A DNA stretch of 64,000 nt, taken from contig NZ_JAIXHL010000005.1 in the NCBI RefSeq assembly GCF_030145815.1, positions 124,001 through 188,000 of the forward strand, in the 5' to 3' direction. This stretch comes from Sphingomonas sp. Its GTDB lineage: Bacteria; Pseudomonadota; Alphaproteobacteria; Sphingomonadales; Sphingomonadaceae. The translations under genes and the position numbers were made by a program. Of this stretch, positions 51,092 to 60,080 are shown in pieces (within the stretch, counting starts at the first letter, position 1; every line of letters starts with the position of its first letter). The notes below the pieces were generated by a model. That model made no database searches. It was not told where the DNA came from and was given only the letters and a program-made list of their open reading frames with translations.

Positions 51092-52171
51092 ATGCAACGT
51101 CCAAAGCTCTCGGTCGTCGTGCCGTGCTACAATGAGGAAGGCTGTCTCGAGCTGCTGCACGCCCGCGTGTCGGCGGCGGCGCGTGCCGCGGTTGGCGACG
51201 ATTATGAGATCGTCCTGGTCAATGACGGATCGCGCGATGGCAGCTGGTCCGTCATGCAGCGGCTGTCTGCCGCCGACCCGCATCTCGTCGCGGTCAATCT
51301 GTCACGCAATCACGGGCACCAGCTCGCGCTGACCGCAGGGCTCGACCTGTGTGCGGGCGACGAGATTCTGGTGATCGATGCCGATTTGCAGGACCCGCCC
51401 GAGCTGCTCACCGACATGCGCGCGACGATGCGCGAACAGGGCGCGGACGTGGTCTATGCCGTGCGCCGCAAGCGCGATGGCGAGACGTTCTTCAAAAAGG
51501 CGACCGCCGCGCTCTTCTACCGCATGCTCGACCGGATCACCGACACGCCGATCCCGCTCGACACCGGCGATTTCCGCCTGATGAGCCGCCGCGCACTCGA
51601 CGCCTTCCTGTCGCTGCCCGAACAGGCGCGCTTCATTCGTGGCATGGTCGCCTGGGTCGGCTTCCGTCAGGTGCCGTTCGTCTATGACCGGCATGAGCGC
51701 CACGCGGGCGAGACGAAGTATCCGCTGGCCAAGATGGTCCGCTTCGCGCTCGACGCCGTCACCGGCTTCTCGACCGCGCCGCTACGCTTCGCCAGCCATG
51801 TCGGGCTTGCGCTGACCGGCCTGTCGGTGCTGCTGTTCCTCTACATCGTCGTCGGCTGGCTGTTCGGCAATGCGGTGCAGGGCTGGACCTCGACCATGCT
51901 GGTCGTCGTGTTCCTCGGCGCGGTGCAGATGTTCGTGCTGGGCATGATCGGCGAGTATCTTGGCCGGCTCTATGTCGAATCGAAGCGGCGCCCGCTCTAC
52001 CTCGTCGCCGATGTGGCGGGGCCGGTTAAGGGCCATGCCTCGCTCGGCTATCGCTTCCGTGATTCGGGTGAGGTCACCGTGTCCCCGTTCGCGCCGCCCC
52101 GCGCCGATGCGGACGAACCCGTCCAGGCCAAGGCCCCCAAGCGCAAGCCCGAGCCGCCCACCTTGCTGTGA
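51092..52171 (+). CDS. GtrB/DPM1-like family 2 glycosyltransferase
   Basis: The 359-aa protein has a cytoplasmic GT2 domain (1-220) with LSVVVPCYNEEGCLELLHAR, LVNDGSRDGSW, the DxD-like VIDADLQDPPELL and DTGDFRLMSRRALDAF, then two C-terminal membrane helices (about 235-260 and 270-295). It closely resembles GtrB/bactoprenol-phosphate glucosyltransferases, which transfer a sugar from a UDP-sugar to polyprenyl phosphate. Its stop overlaps the GTG start of dacB (GTGA), so the two are co-translated. GtrA-like and GT-C-like genes follow within 6 kb. Confidence 0.93.
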   Translation: MQRPKLSVVVPCYNEEGCLELLHARVSAAARAAVGDDYEIVLVNDGSRDGSWSVMQRLSAADPHLVAVNLSRNHGHQLALTAGLDLCAGDEILVIDADLQDPPELLTDMRATMREQGADVVYAVRRKRDGETFFKKATAALFYRMLDRITDTPIPLDTGDFRLMSRRALDAFLSLPEQARFIRGMVAWVGFRQVPFVYDRHERHAGETKYPLAKMVRFALDAVTGFSTAPLRFASHVGLALTGLSVLLFLYIVVGWLFGNAVQGWTSTMLVVVFLGAVQMFVLGMIGEYLGRLYVESKRRPLYLVADVAGPVKGHASLGYRFRDSGEVTVSPFAPPRADADEPVQAKAPKRKPEPPTLL

Positions 52172-53610
52172 GGGCCGCGTTCGCCCTCATCGCGCTTGCG
52201 CTCGCCGCGCCGGTTCGGGCGCAGGATGCGCCGCCATTGCGCGATCGGGTCGTGGCGGAGTTCGCCAAGGCACCCGTTGGCGCGCGGTTCGGTCTGGTGG
52301 TTAGCGACGGCAATGGGCGTGAGATCATGTCGATCCGCCCCGAAGAGCGCTTCATCCCGGCATCCAACACCAAGATTGTGACCACCGCTGCCGCCTGGTG
52401 GGCTATGCCCGATGCGATGACCGCGCCCGACACGACCGGCGGCGCGGCGGTGCGGGTCGAGGGCAAGGATGTGATCCTCACCGGACGCGGCGACGCGCGG
52501 CTGTCGAGCGCGGCGGATTGCGTCACCAACTGCCTCAGCCAACTCGCCAACGCGATTGCCGCCGGCATCCGCCGCGTGCGCAACATCACCGGCGACGCAA
52601 CCCTGTTCCCCGACGAGCGCTGGAGTTCGGGGATGAGCTGGAACAATATCCCGTCGCGCTCCGGCACCGCCAATTCAGCCCTGAGCCTCGATGACAATGA
52701 GCTGGTCGCGACGCTGACGCCGGGTACACCGGGCGCGGCGCCAAAGGTCGATCATCTGGGCTATGCGACGATCGACAATCGCGTCGTGACCGTCGCAGCG
52801 GGCGGCAAGACCGACATCGCGTTCGACCGCCTGCCCTTCGACCGCACGATCCGCGTCACCGGCACCATCGCCGCTGACGCACCGCCGCGCACGCTCCGCT
52901 TCGCCATCGATGATCCGGCGCATTACGCGGCGTGGCGGCTCGCGGCATTGCTGCGCGAGCGCGGGGTGAAGGTCAGCGGGACGGTGACGTCGCGCTACCG
53001 CGCGCTCGATTCCGCAACCGACGATCCGGTCAAGCGCACCGCCCCACCGCCCCGCCCACCGGAACCTACATGGCTCGCCGCGCTCACCCCGCCCCCGCTG
53101 GCGGACGATGTGCGCACGATCAACAAGGTCAGCCAGAATCTGCACGCCGAACTGCTGCTGCGCCGCACCGGGCTGATCGAGGGCACCGGATCGGTCGCTG
53201 ACGGCCAGCAACACGTCGCCACGATGTTCGCCGCCGCCGGAGTGCCGCGCACCGCGTTCGACTTTTCCGACGGGTCGGGCATGTCGACCTATAACCGCAT
53301 CGCCCCGCGCGGCATGGTGACCCTGCTCGACTGGATCGCGCGCCAGCCGTGGGGCACGGCGTGGCGCGAGACGTTGCCGGTTGGCGGTGTCGACGGCACG
53401 CTGGCGCGGCGGTTCAAGGGCACCGCGCTCGAAGGCCGCATCTTCGCCAAGACCGGATCGATCAATGCGACCAACGCGCTGGCCGGCTATATGTTGGCCA
53501 AGAGCGGTAAATTGCTCAGCTTCGCCGCCTATGCCAATGATGTGCCGGGGGATGCGTCGGGCACACCGATGATCGACGCGGCGCTGGTGGCGGTCGCCGA
53601 GGCGAACTGA
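52168..53610 (+). CDS. dacB: D-alanyl-D-alanine carboxypeptidase/endopeptidase (PBP4 type)
   Basis: This S13-family penicillin-binding protein trims and cleaves peptidoglycan cross-links in the periplasm. The 480-aa precursor has a signal peptide (1-19, APVRAQ). The three active-site motifs are SNTK (Ser66, Lys69), SGM within SDGSGMSTYN (the SxN region), and KTGS in AKTGSINATNALAG. The large inserted domain between motifs 1 and 2 is present, so the protein looks active. It starts with GTG overlapping the GT2 stop. Confidence 0.95.
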   Translation: MRAAFALIALALAAPVRAQDAPPLRDRVVAEFAKAPVGARFGLVVSDGNGREIMSIRPEERFIPASNTKIVTTAAAWWAMPDAMTAPDTTGGAAVRVEGKDVILTGRGDARLSSAADCVTNCLSQLANAIAAGIRRVRNITGDATLFPDERWSSGMSWNNIPSRSGTANSALSLDDNELVATLTPGTPGAAPKVDHLGYATIDNRVVTVAAGGKTDIAFDRLPFDRTIRVTGTIAADAPPRTLRFAIDDPAHYAAWRLAALLRERGVKVSGTVTSRYRALDSATDDPVKRTAPPPRPPEPTWLAALTPPPLADDVRTINKVSQNLHAELLLRRTGLIEGTGSVADGQQHVATMFAAAGVPRTAFDFSDGSGMSTYNRIAPRGMVTLLDWIARQPWGTAWRETLPVGGVDGTLARRFKGTALEGRIFAKTGSINATNALAGYMLAKSGKLLSFAAYANDVPGDASGTPMIDAALVAVAEAN

Positions 53611-53640
53611 GGCCACGCCGCCCCGACCGGGGGATAGGCC

Positions 53641-54741
53641 ATGCTGCTCGCCGCAATGATGCTGGTTCAGGATGCGGCTTCGCTTGAGGCCGCCGGACGC
53701 TACGCCGACGCCGAACGCGCGCGGCGATCCAGCTACGAACAGGCGCAGCGGCGCGGCGCTGGCACTGTGGCGACGGCGGACGCGGCGGAGAAGCTGGCGG
53801 ACAATCTGGCGATGCAGTTGCGCCTTGCCGATGCCGAACCCTTATATCGCCGCGCCTTCGAGATCCGGCTGGCAAAGCGCGGCGAGAAACATGGCGACAC
53901 CGCGCGCAGCCTGCGACAACTCGCCTCGCTGGCGATGGCGCGGGGTGCATTGGGCGAGGCTGAGGCGCTCGCGCGACGGTCGCTCGACATCCAGCGCGGG
54001 CTGGCCCCGGCGGGCGGGATGGAACTGGCCTGGGCGCTCAACACGCTCGCCGAAGTTCTCGCGGCACAGGGCAAGGCGTTCGACGCCGATCCGCTGTTCG
54101 CTGAGGCGGTGACGATCGCACGCGCGCAGGGCGATGCCGACCTCGCCATCCTGCTCAACAATCGCGGCAATAATTTTTACCGCATGGCCACCGCCACGGT
54201 GATCCCGCCGATGTTCCGGCGGCGCGCGGGCGCGACGCGTTCGGTGGTTGCGCCGACCGATCAGGACGCAAGCAGCGGGCTCGACCCGCTGCGCAAGCGC
54301 GCCTTCCTCGCCCAAGGTCGCGACCTGTTGAATGAGGCGATGCGGATGTTCGTTGCCGCGTCAGGGGCCGACCATCCCGATGTCGCCAATCTGCTCAACG
54401 GCCTCGCCGCCAATTACCGCGCCGACGGGAAGCCGATCGAGGCCGAAGCGCGCTACCGTGAGGCGCTGGCGATCAAGGCACGCTTCCTGCCGCCCGACAA
54501 TCGCGATCGGATCGTCGGCGAGTGGAGTCTCGGCGACCTGCTCGCCACCCGAGCGGGACGCGAGGCGGAGGCGCGGACCCGGCTACGCGCGGCAATGGGT
54601 GGCGCGATGGCGTCACAGACGCGTTTCCGCACCTTCGACGCGGCGGCGAGCAGTGAACTGCGCAGCTATGCTCCGGTGTTCGCGACCAGCATCCGCGTCG
54701 CGTGGCGTTTGTCGGCTACTTCGGCTGCGCCAGCACGATGA
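53641..54741 (+). CDS. Tetratricopeptide-repeat protein
   Basis: The 366-aa helical protein is built of TPR-like helix pairs: ADAERARRSSYEQAQRRG, RLADAEPLYRRAFEIRLAKR, GALGEAEALARRSLDIQRG, GKAFDADPLFAEAVTIARA and KPIEAEARYREALAIKARF. The N-terminus has a short hydrophobic stretch (LLAAMMLVQDA) that may be a weak signal. TPR proteins mediate protein contacts; a link to the neighbouring wall or glycosylation enzymes is only contextual. Its last 26 bases overlap the convergent methyltransferase gene. Confidence 0.85.
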   Translation: MLLAAMMLVQDAASLEAAGRYADAERARRSSYEQAQRRGAGTVATADAAEKLADNLAMQLRLADAEPLYRRAFEIRLAKRGEKHGDTARSLRQLASLAMARGALGEAEALARRSLDIQRGLAPAGGMELAWALNTLAEVLAAQGKAFDADPLFAEAVTIARAQGDADLAILLNNRGNNFYRMATATVIPPMFRRRAGATRSVVAPTDQDASSGLDPLRKRAFLAQGRDLLNEAMRMFVAASGADHPDVANLLNGLAANYRADGKPIEAEARYREALAIKARFLPPDNRDRIVGEWSLGDLLATRAGREAEARTRLRAAMGGAMASQTRFRTFDAAASSELRSYAPVFATSIRVAWRLSATSAAPAR

Positions 54742-55444
54742 TCGAAAGGCCGGGCGGCAGCGGCACGCGGCCGAGCAAATGGCGTTCCAGCCCGAAAATC
54801 TTCTCGAACGCCCAGTTGAGCGGCCCGGGCGGCGGCGAATCGTCGCTGTCGTCCTTGCCGGTCAGCTTGCCCGCGAGACGCGCGGCGACTGCAGCGGGGA
54901 ACAGCAGCGAGTTGAACCAGCGCAGCTTGCGCCATTTGAGCCCAGCCTTGTCCAGAGCCGCGGTCAGCGTGGCCTTGGAGTAACGGCGCTTGTGGTGGTT
55001 CACCACGTCGTGCGCGCTCCACATCCATTGATGCGCGGGGACGGTGATCAGGATCGTCCCGCCGGGCTTGAGGCGCTTCGCCATTCCCGCGAGCGCCGCG
55101 ACGTCATCCTCGACATGCTCGACCACATCGAGCACCGCGATCAGGTCATATTGCCCCTCGGCAACGCCGCTCAGCTCGGGCAGCGGCGCGGTGCCGACCT
55201 CCTTGCCCAGCCGCGCGCTGGCGACAGTGCGGGCAGCCTCATCGATCTCGATCGCGTCGACCTGCCCGAATGCGCCCAGCATCGGCAGGTTGTGGCCGGT
55301 GCCGCAGCCGATCTCCAGGATCCGCGCATCTTTTGGCGGCTGAACATAGCGTGCGATGTAATCGGCGAGGATGTCGCGGCGCGCCACATACCACCAATGG
55401 GTGGAATCATGCTCGGCCATGCGGTCGTAAACGATGCGGTCCAT
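54716..55444 (-). CDS. Class I SAM-dependent methyltransferase
   Basis: The 242-aa protein has a Rossmann methyltransferase core: ARILEIGCGTGHNLPMLGAF is motif I, VDAIEIDEAA motif II, and YDLIAVLDVVEHVEDD motif III. HHKRRYSKATLTAALDKAG and a C-terminal hydrophobic stretch (FNSLLFPAAVAARLAG) are typical of family members encoded beside glycosyltransferases. The start at 55444 is the first Met of the conserved MDRIVYDRM opening. It lies one base from the GtrA-like gene stop, so both are transcribed together. Confidence 0.92.
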   Translation of the reverse strand: MDRIVYDRMAEHDSTHWWYVARRDILADYIARYVQPPKDARILEIGCGTGHNLPMLGAFGQVDAIEIDEAARTVASARLGKEVGTAPLPELSGVAEGQYDLIAVLDVVEHVEDDVAALAGMAKRLKPGGTILITVPAHQWMWSAHDVVNHHKRRYSKATLTAALDKAGLKWRKLRWFNSLLFPAAVAARLAGKLTGKDDSDDSPPPGPLNWAFEKIFGLERHLLGRVPLPPGLSIIVLAQPK

Positions 55445-55445
55445 A

Positions 55446-55874
55446 TCAGCGGAATACCAGCCAGCGGTTGAGGATGAAGGTAAAAATGGTGGCGAGGCCA
55501 ACTGCGGGAAGCAGCGGCACCCAGCCGGGATAGCCGAGCACGGCCGTGCCGAGCCAGGTGACGACCGCATTCAGCGCAACGCCCGAGCCCTGCACCGCCA
55601 CGAACTGCACCTTCTGCCGCGGGCCGGGATCGCGGGTGCCATGCCCTTTGAAACTCCAGCGGCTGTGCAGGAAATAGCCCGCCGTGACCGCGACGGCAAA
55701 GGCGAACGGAACGGCGTACACGGCATCCTTCCGCGCGAAGACCCAGAAGGTCAGCGGCAGATAGACGGCCGAATAGATCAGCGTGGAAATGCCCCCCGCA
55801 ACGCCGAAGCGCACGAGCTGACCGAGCACCCCGCTCCGCCGCAAATCGTCAATTCGCTGGATAAGTGCCGTCAC
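55446..55874 (-). CDS. GtrA-like membrane protein
   Basis: The roughly 142-aa protein has four membrane helices: VRFGVAGGISTLIYSAVYLP, FAFAVAVTAGYFLHSRWSF, AVQGSGVALNAVVTWLG and LATIFTFILNRWLVFR. The GYFLHSRWSFKG and FILNRWLVFR motifs define the GtrA/DPMS family, thought to flip or stabilise polyprenyl-phosphate sugars. The GTG at 55874 is the best start found; its ribosome-binding site is weak. It precedes the methyltransferase by one base and is divergent from the large GT-C-like gene. Confidence 0.88.
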   Translation of the reverse strand: MTALIQRIDDLRRSGVLGQLVRFGVAGGISTLIYSAVYLPLTFWVFARKDAVYAVPFAFAVAVTAGYFLHSRWSFKGHGTRDPGPRQKVQFVAVQGSGVALNAVVTWLGTAVLGYPGWVPLLPAVGLATIFTFILNRWLVFR

Positions 55875-55902
55875 AACGCGTCTGCTGGTCCCGAAAAATC
55901 TC

Positions 55903-55991
55903 CGTTCGCACTGAGCTTGTCGAAGTGCCGCTCTTGCTTCTGCTAAGGCGAAGGAAGAAGGACTGCCCTTCGACAAGCTCAGGGCGAACGG
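55903..55991. repeat. Inverted CTTCGACAAGCTCAG repeat pair
   Basis: CGTTCGCACTGAGCTTGTCG and its inverse CTTCGACAAGCTCAGGGCG face each other around GGCGAAGGAAGAAGG. It is the same element as 31781-31864 with a different spacer. It occupies most of the divergent promoter region of gtrA-like and GT-C-like genes. Confidence 0.85.
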
Positions 55992-56031
55992 GTGGGGCCT
56001 TAGAGCGCCATTTTGAACGGGGAAAGCGGTT

Positions 56032-57837
56032 TTGAGTTCGATGCGATTCGCGGGGTTCGACCTCGAACGGGAACTGCGGACGCGCTGGGTGCGCTGGACG
56101 CTGCTCATCTGGGCGGCGATCGCCCTCTGGTATCTCTGGTACCGCTGGGCCCCGATCAACGCGCTGTCGCTCAGCGACACCGACGACAATATGCGGATGA
56201 TGCAGGTGCGTGGCCTGCTCGCCGGGCAGGATTGGTACGACCTGCGCCAATATCGGTTGAGCCCGCCGCAAGGCCTCGACATCCACTGGTCGCGGCTGGT
56301 CGACCTGCCGATCGCAGGCCTGATCCTGTTGTTCCAGCCGTTCGTCGGCACCGCGATGGCCGAGCGGCTGGCGGCGGGGATCGCGCCGCTGTTTCCGCTT
56401 GCCGTCACCATGTTGGCGATGGGCGCAGCGGTTCGCCGCCTGATTGCGCCCGCCGCCTGGCCACTCGCGATCCTGATCTTGCTGGGCTGCACCGCGACGA
56501 TGGCGCAATATGTGCCGCTGCGGATCGACCATCATGGCTGGCAGCTTGCCTTCCTCGCGCTCGCCGTGATGGGCATCGCCGATCCGCAGCGCACGCGCGG
56601 CGGCCTCACCGTTGGCCTGGCCAGCGCCGGATCGCTGACCATTGGGCTGGAGCTGCTGCCCTTTTGCGCGATGGCCGGGGCGATCGTCACGCTACGTTGG
56701 ATCTGGGACCGCGACGAAATGCCGCGGATGCGGGCCTATGGTCTGACCCTCGCGGGCGGGAGCAGCGCCGGGTTCGTGCTGTTCGCGTCCAACGCCAATT
56801 ACGCGATGCGCTGCGATGCACTCACCCCGGTGTGGCTGTCGGTGATGGTCGCGGCTGGTGCGCTGGTGGTGGTGCTGAGCTTGCTCAACCCCGCCAGCCG
56901 TCTGGTTCGGCTGGGAATCGCCGCGGCGGCAGGCGGGATCGTCGTCGGCGGTTTCGCCGGACTCTTCCCGCAATGCCTGCAGCGGCCCGAGGGCGTGTCG
57001 GACGAACTCGCCAAGACCTGGCTCAACAATGTCCGCGAGGCGCGGCCGATCTACAAGCACAGCTTTGGCATGGCCTTCCCCATGGCGGTGCTGCCGGTGA
57101 TCGGGATCGTCGGCGCTGGCTTTGCGGCATGGCGCGCCAAGACCGCCGATCAGCTGGTCGCATGGGTCGCGATCGGACTGTTCACCGCCTTCGCCGGCGC
57201 GATGCTGTTGTGGCAGGTCCGCGCGGGTCCGGCGGCGCAGCTGCTGGCGGTGCCGGGCGCGGCATGGCTCGCCTGGACGATCGTGCCGTGGTTCCTGCGG
57301 CAGCGCTGGATGGCGGTGCGGGTGCTGGGGTCGGTGGCGGCGTTCCTGCTGGTGTCAGGCCTGTTCGCCGGGTTCGTGGTCAAATATCTGCCGGTCAGCG
57401 ACCCGCCGTCGAAATATCGCAGCACCGTGAACCGCGCCAACAATCGCTGCGCCAGTTCGGCGGCAATGCGCATGCTCGACCGCACCCTGCCCCCCTCGAC
57501 GCTCTTCACCCATGTCGATCTGGGCCCGCGCCTGATCGTGATGACGCGGCACAAGGGGATTGCCGGGCCGTATCACCGTAATGAGCGCGCGATCCTGGAC
57601 GTGCATCACGCCTTTACCGGCAAGCCCGAGGCGTTCCGTGGAATCGCACGGCGCTATGGCGCGCAGTATCTGCTGGTCTGCCCCAACATGGCCGAGACCA
57701 CGGTCTATCGCGCGCGGGAAAAGGACGGCTTCTACGGGCAGCTCGCAAAAGGCACGGTCCCCGACTGGCTGGAGCCGGTCCCGCTGCCGAAGGGGGCGCC
57801 CTATCGGCTGTGGCGCATCCGGTACGACCCGCGCTAG
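56032..57837 (+). CDS. Large GT-C-like polytopic membrane protein
   Basis: The roughly 601-aa protein has about 11-13 membrane helices (residues 20-450) and a soluble C-terminal domain (about 455-601). The first extracytoplasmic loop contains LSDTDDNMRMMQVRGLLAG and PPQGLDIHWSRLVDLP, acidic motifs like those of GT-C/STT3-type glycosyltransferases that use polyprenyl-linked donors. IDHHGWQLAF resembles another conserved loop. I do not recognise a named family. TTG at 56032 has GGGGAAAG before it; ATG at 56041 is the alternative. It probably receives the sugar made by the GtrB-like enzyme (inference). Confidence 0.8.
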   Translation: MSSMRFAGFDLERELRTRWVRWTLLIWAAIALWYLWYRWAPINALSLSDTDDNMRMMQVRGLLAGQDWYDLRQYRLSPPQGLDIHWSRLVDLPIAGLILLFQPFVGTAMAERLAAGIAPLFPLAVTMLAMGAAVRRLIAPAAWPLAILILLGCTATMAQYVPLRIDHHGWQLAFLALAVMGIADPQRTRGGLTVGLASAGSLTIGLELLPFCAMAGAIVTLRWIWDRDEMPRMRAYGLTLAGGSSAGFVLFASNANYAMRCDALTPVWLSVMVAAGALVVVLSLLNPASRLVRLGIAAAAGGIVVGGFAGLFPQCLQRPEGVSDELAKTWLNNVREARPIYKHSFGMAFPMAVLPVIGIVGAGFAAWRAKTADQLVAWVAIGLFTAFAGAMLLWQVRAGPAAQLLAVPGAAWLAWTIVPWFLRQRWMAVRVLGSVAAFLLVSGLFAGFVVKYLPVSDPPSKYRSTVNRANNRCASSAAMRMLDRTLPPSTLFTHVDLGPRLIVMTRHKGIAGPYHRNERAILDVHHAFTGKPEAFRGIARRYGAQYLLVCPNMAETTVYRAREKDGFYGQLAKGTVPDWLEPVPLPKGAPYRLWRIRYDPR

Positions 57838-58457
57838 ATCCCGAAACTCTGCTTCACGCCGTCGATCACGAACTGGATCGCCAGCGCGGCAAGCAGCACG
57901 CCGAGCAGCCGGGTGATCACGGATTCGATCTTCGCCCCCAGCACCCGCATCAGCGGACCGGCGGCGAGCAACGCGACGAGCGTCAGGACCAGTACCAGCG
58001 CCAGCGCACCGAACACCGCCGCCGTCTCGCCCGGCCCCTCGGCGCGTGAGACGAGTAGCATGATCGTCGCGATCGATCCCGGCCCGGCAATCATCGGCAT
58101 CGCCATCGGAAAGACCGAAACGTCCTCGACCGTCGGGGTCTGCATGACCTTTTCGGCGCGATCCTCGCGGCGTTCCTGGCGCTTTTCGAACACCATTTCG
58201 AGCGCGATGATGAACAGCATGATCCCGCCCGCGATGCGAAACGCGCTGAGGCTGATGCCGAGCGTTCGCAGCAGCGCTTCGCCGACCAGCGCGAACACCA
58301 GCAGGATCGCGGTCGCGATCATCACCGCGCGCATCGCCATCGCGCGCTGCTGCCCCGGGCGCGCGCCCTTGGTCAGCCCGGCATAGATCGGCGCGCAGCC
58401 AGGCGGGTCGATGACGACGAACAGCATCGCGAAGGCGGACAGGAACAGCTCGATCAT
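57834..58457 (-). CDS. MarC-family integral membrane protein
   Basis: The 207-aa protein has six membrane helices. FAMLFVVIDPPGCAPIYAGL and FPMAMPMIAGPGSIATIML are the duplicated signature of the MarC/UPF0056 family. Members were once linked to multiple antibiotic resistance, but that role was not upheld and the function is unknown. Its start overlaps the galE stop by four bases (ATGA), so it is translated from the same mRNA. It is convergent with the GT-C-like gene with a few bases of overlap. Confidence 0.92.
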   Translation of the reverse strand: MIELFLSAFAMLFVVIDPPGCAPIYAGLTKGARPGQQRAMAMRAVMIATAILLVFALVGEALLRTLGISLSAFRIAGGIMLFIIALEMVFEKRQERREDRAEKVMQTPTVEDVSVFPMAMPMIAGPGSIATIMLLVSRAEGPGETAAVFGALALVLVLTLVALLAAGPLMRVLGAKIESVITRLLGVLLAALAIQFVIDGVKQSFGI

Positions 58458-59455
58458 TGCGTTTGCCTCTCTGCCAGTGTGCGCTCCCAGGCGAGGGCAT
58501 CACGGACGATGCGCTCCAGATCGTCATATTGCGGTCGCCACGGTAGCGCGGCGAGGATCGCGCGATTGTCCGACACCAGTTCGTCGGGATCGCCTGCGCG
58601 GCGGCCTTCCAGCCGGCGCTCGATCGTCACATTGGTGACGCGATCGACCGCGTCGAGCACTTCGAGCACCGAATAGCCGCGGCCATAACCGGCGTTGAGC
58701 GTGTGGCTCGCGCCCGGATCGGCGATCAGCAACTCGAGCGCATGGACATGCGCCGCCGCCAGATCGCTGACATGGATATAGTCGCGCACCCCGGTGCCGT
58801 CGGGCGTCGCAAAGTCGGTCCCGAACACCGAGACCCCGTCACGCTTGCCGGTCGCCGCCTCGACCGCGACCTTGATGAGGTGGGTCGCGCCCGCCGTGCT
58901 CTGGCCGCTGCGGCCCTGCGGATCGGCGCCGGCGACGTTGAAATAGCGCAGCGCGCAATAGTTGATCGGGTGGGCGGCGGCGACGTCCTTCAGCATGATC
59001 TCGGTCATCAGCTTGGACATGCCATAGGGGTTGATCGGCTGCTTGGGCGCGTCCTCGCGCACCGGAACAACCTCAGGAATTCCGTAGGTTGCGGCGGTGG
59101 AGGAGAAGATGAAGTGCTTCACGCCTTCCGCAACCGCGCTTTCGATCAGGCTGCGGCTGGCGGCGGTGTTGTTGCGGTAATATTTGAGGGGGTCGCTGAC
59201 CGATTCCGGCACTACCACCGACCCGGCGAAGTGCATGATCGCGGTCACCTGATGCTCGCGGAGCGCGGCGCGGACCTTGTCCTCATCGGCGATATTGGCG
59301 ACGATTAGCGCTGCACGCGGATCGACCGCCCAGTCGAAACCCGTGACCAGGTTGTCCAGAACGACGACGCGCCAGCCCGCATCGAGCAGTGCGAGCACTG
59401 CGTGACTGCCGATATAGCCCGCCCCGCCCGTCACCATCACCGTGCCGTCGCGCAT
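58454..59455 (-). CDS. galE: UDP-glucose 4-epimerase
   Basis: GalE interconverts UDP-glucose and UDP-galactose (or the GlcNAc/GalNAc pair). The 333-aa extended SDR has VTGGAGYIGSHAVLALLDAG for NAD, FSSTAATYGIPEVVPVRED and the active-site NPYGMSKLMTE with Tyr and Lys. FNVAGADPQGRSGQ and YGRGYSVLEVLDAVDRVT are typical. Its role is to supply UDP-sugars for the envelope glycosyltransferases nearby. It heads an operon with marC. Confidence 0.95.
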   Translation of the reverse strand: MRDGTVMVTGGAGYIGSHAVLALLDAGWRVVVLDNLVTGFDWAVDPRAALIVANIADEDKVRAALREHQVTAIMHFAGSVVVPESVSDPLKYYRNNTAASRSLIESAVAEGVKHFIFSSTAATYGIPEVVPVREDAPKQPINPYGMSKLMTEIMLKDVAAAHPINYCALRYFNVAGADPQGRSGQSTAGATHLIKVAVEAATGKRDGVSVFGTDFATPDGTGVRDYIHVSDLAAAHVHALELLIADPGASHTLNAGYGRGYSVLEVLDAVDRVTNVTIERRLEGRRAGDPDELVSDNRAILAALPWRPQYDDLERIVRDALAWERTLAERQTQ

Positions 59456-59526
59456 TCCCGTCGATCCCCCTAGTTAGCCGTGTCGCTCAACCCTATCTTG
59501 CCGTCCGTAGCAAGGAGTTGAAGCGC

Positions 59527-60072
59527 ATGACTACCGAAACCGCAATCCTCGCGGGTGGGTGCTTCTGGTGTGTGGAAGCGGTGTTCAAGGACCTGATCGG
59601 GGTCGAGACGGTCGAAAGCGGCTATATCGGCGGGCATGTCGATAACCCGACCTACAAGGCGGTGTGCGGCGGCGATACCGGCCATGCCGAGGCGCTGAAG
59701 GTGACGTTCGATCCGGCCCAGATCCGCTATGACGACCTGCTCGACATCTTCTTTGCGACGCATGATCCGACGACGCTGAACCGTCAGGGCGGCGATGTCG
59801 GAACGCAATATCGCTCGGCGATCTTCCCGCAGTCGCCCGAGCAGGAGGCGGCGGCGCGCGCCGGGATCGCGCGCAACGCCAGCGAATGGCCCGCCCCGAT
59901 CGTCACCACCATCGAACATGCCGACACCTGGTGGCCGGCCGAAGATTATCACCAGAATTACTGGGAAGGCGAAGGCCAGCGAAACCCCTACTGCCTGGGC
60001 GTGATCCCGCCCAAGCTCAACAAGCTGCGCAAGAGCTTTGCCGAGCGGTTGAAGGCGAAGGCGGGGGCGTGA
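59527..60072 (+). CDS. msrA: Peptide-methionine (S)-S-oxide reductase
   Basis: MsrA repairs S-epimer methionine sulfoxide in proteins and protects against oxidation. The 181-aa protein has the GGCFWCVEAVF active site with the catalytic Cys12, then SGYIGGHVDNPTYKAVCGGD with the EVxD-like region and YHQNYWEGEGQRNPYC near the C-terminus, where the resolving Cys may lie. AGCAAGGAGTTGAAGC precedes the ATG at 59527; the earlier ATG at 59389 is out of line with the family. It is divergent from galE. Confidence 0.96.
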   Translation: MTTETAILAGGCFWCVEAVFKDLIGVETVESGYIGGHVDNPTYKAVCGGDTGHAEALKVTFDPAQIRYDDLLDIFFATHDPTTLNRQGGDVGTQYRSAIFPQSPEQEAAARAGIARNASEWPAPIVTTIEHADTWWPAEDYHQNYWEGEGQRNPYCLGVIPPKLNKLRKSFAERLKAKAGA

Positions 60073-60080
60073 GCTGAGCA

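Noticed and set aside
53641..54741. TPR gene considered as a pseudogene because its 3' end overlaps the next gene
   Set aside because: The frame is intact and repeats continue normally to near the end; the overlap is only 26 bases.
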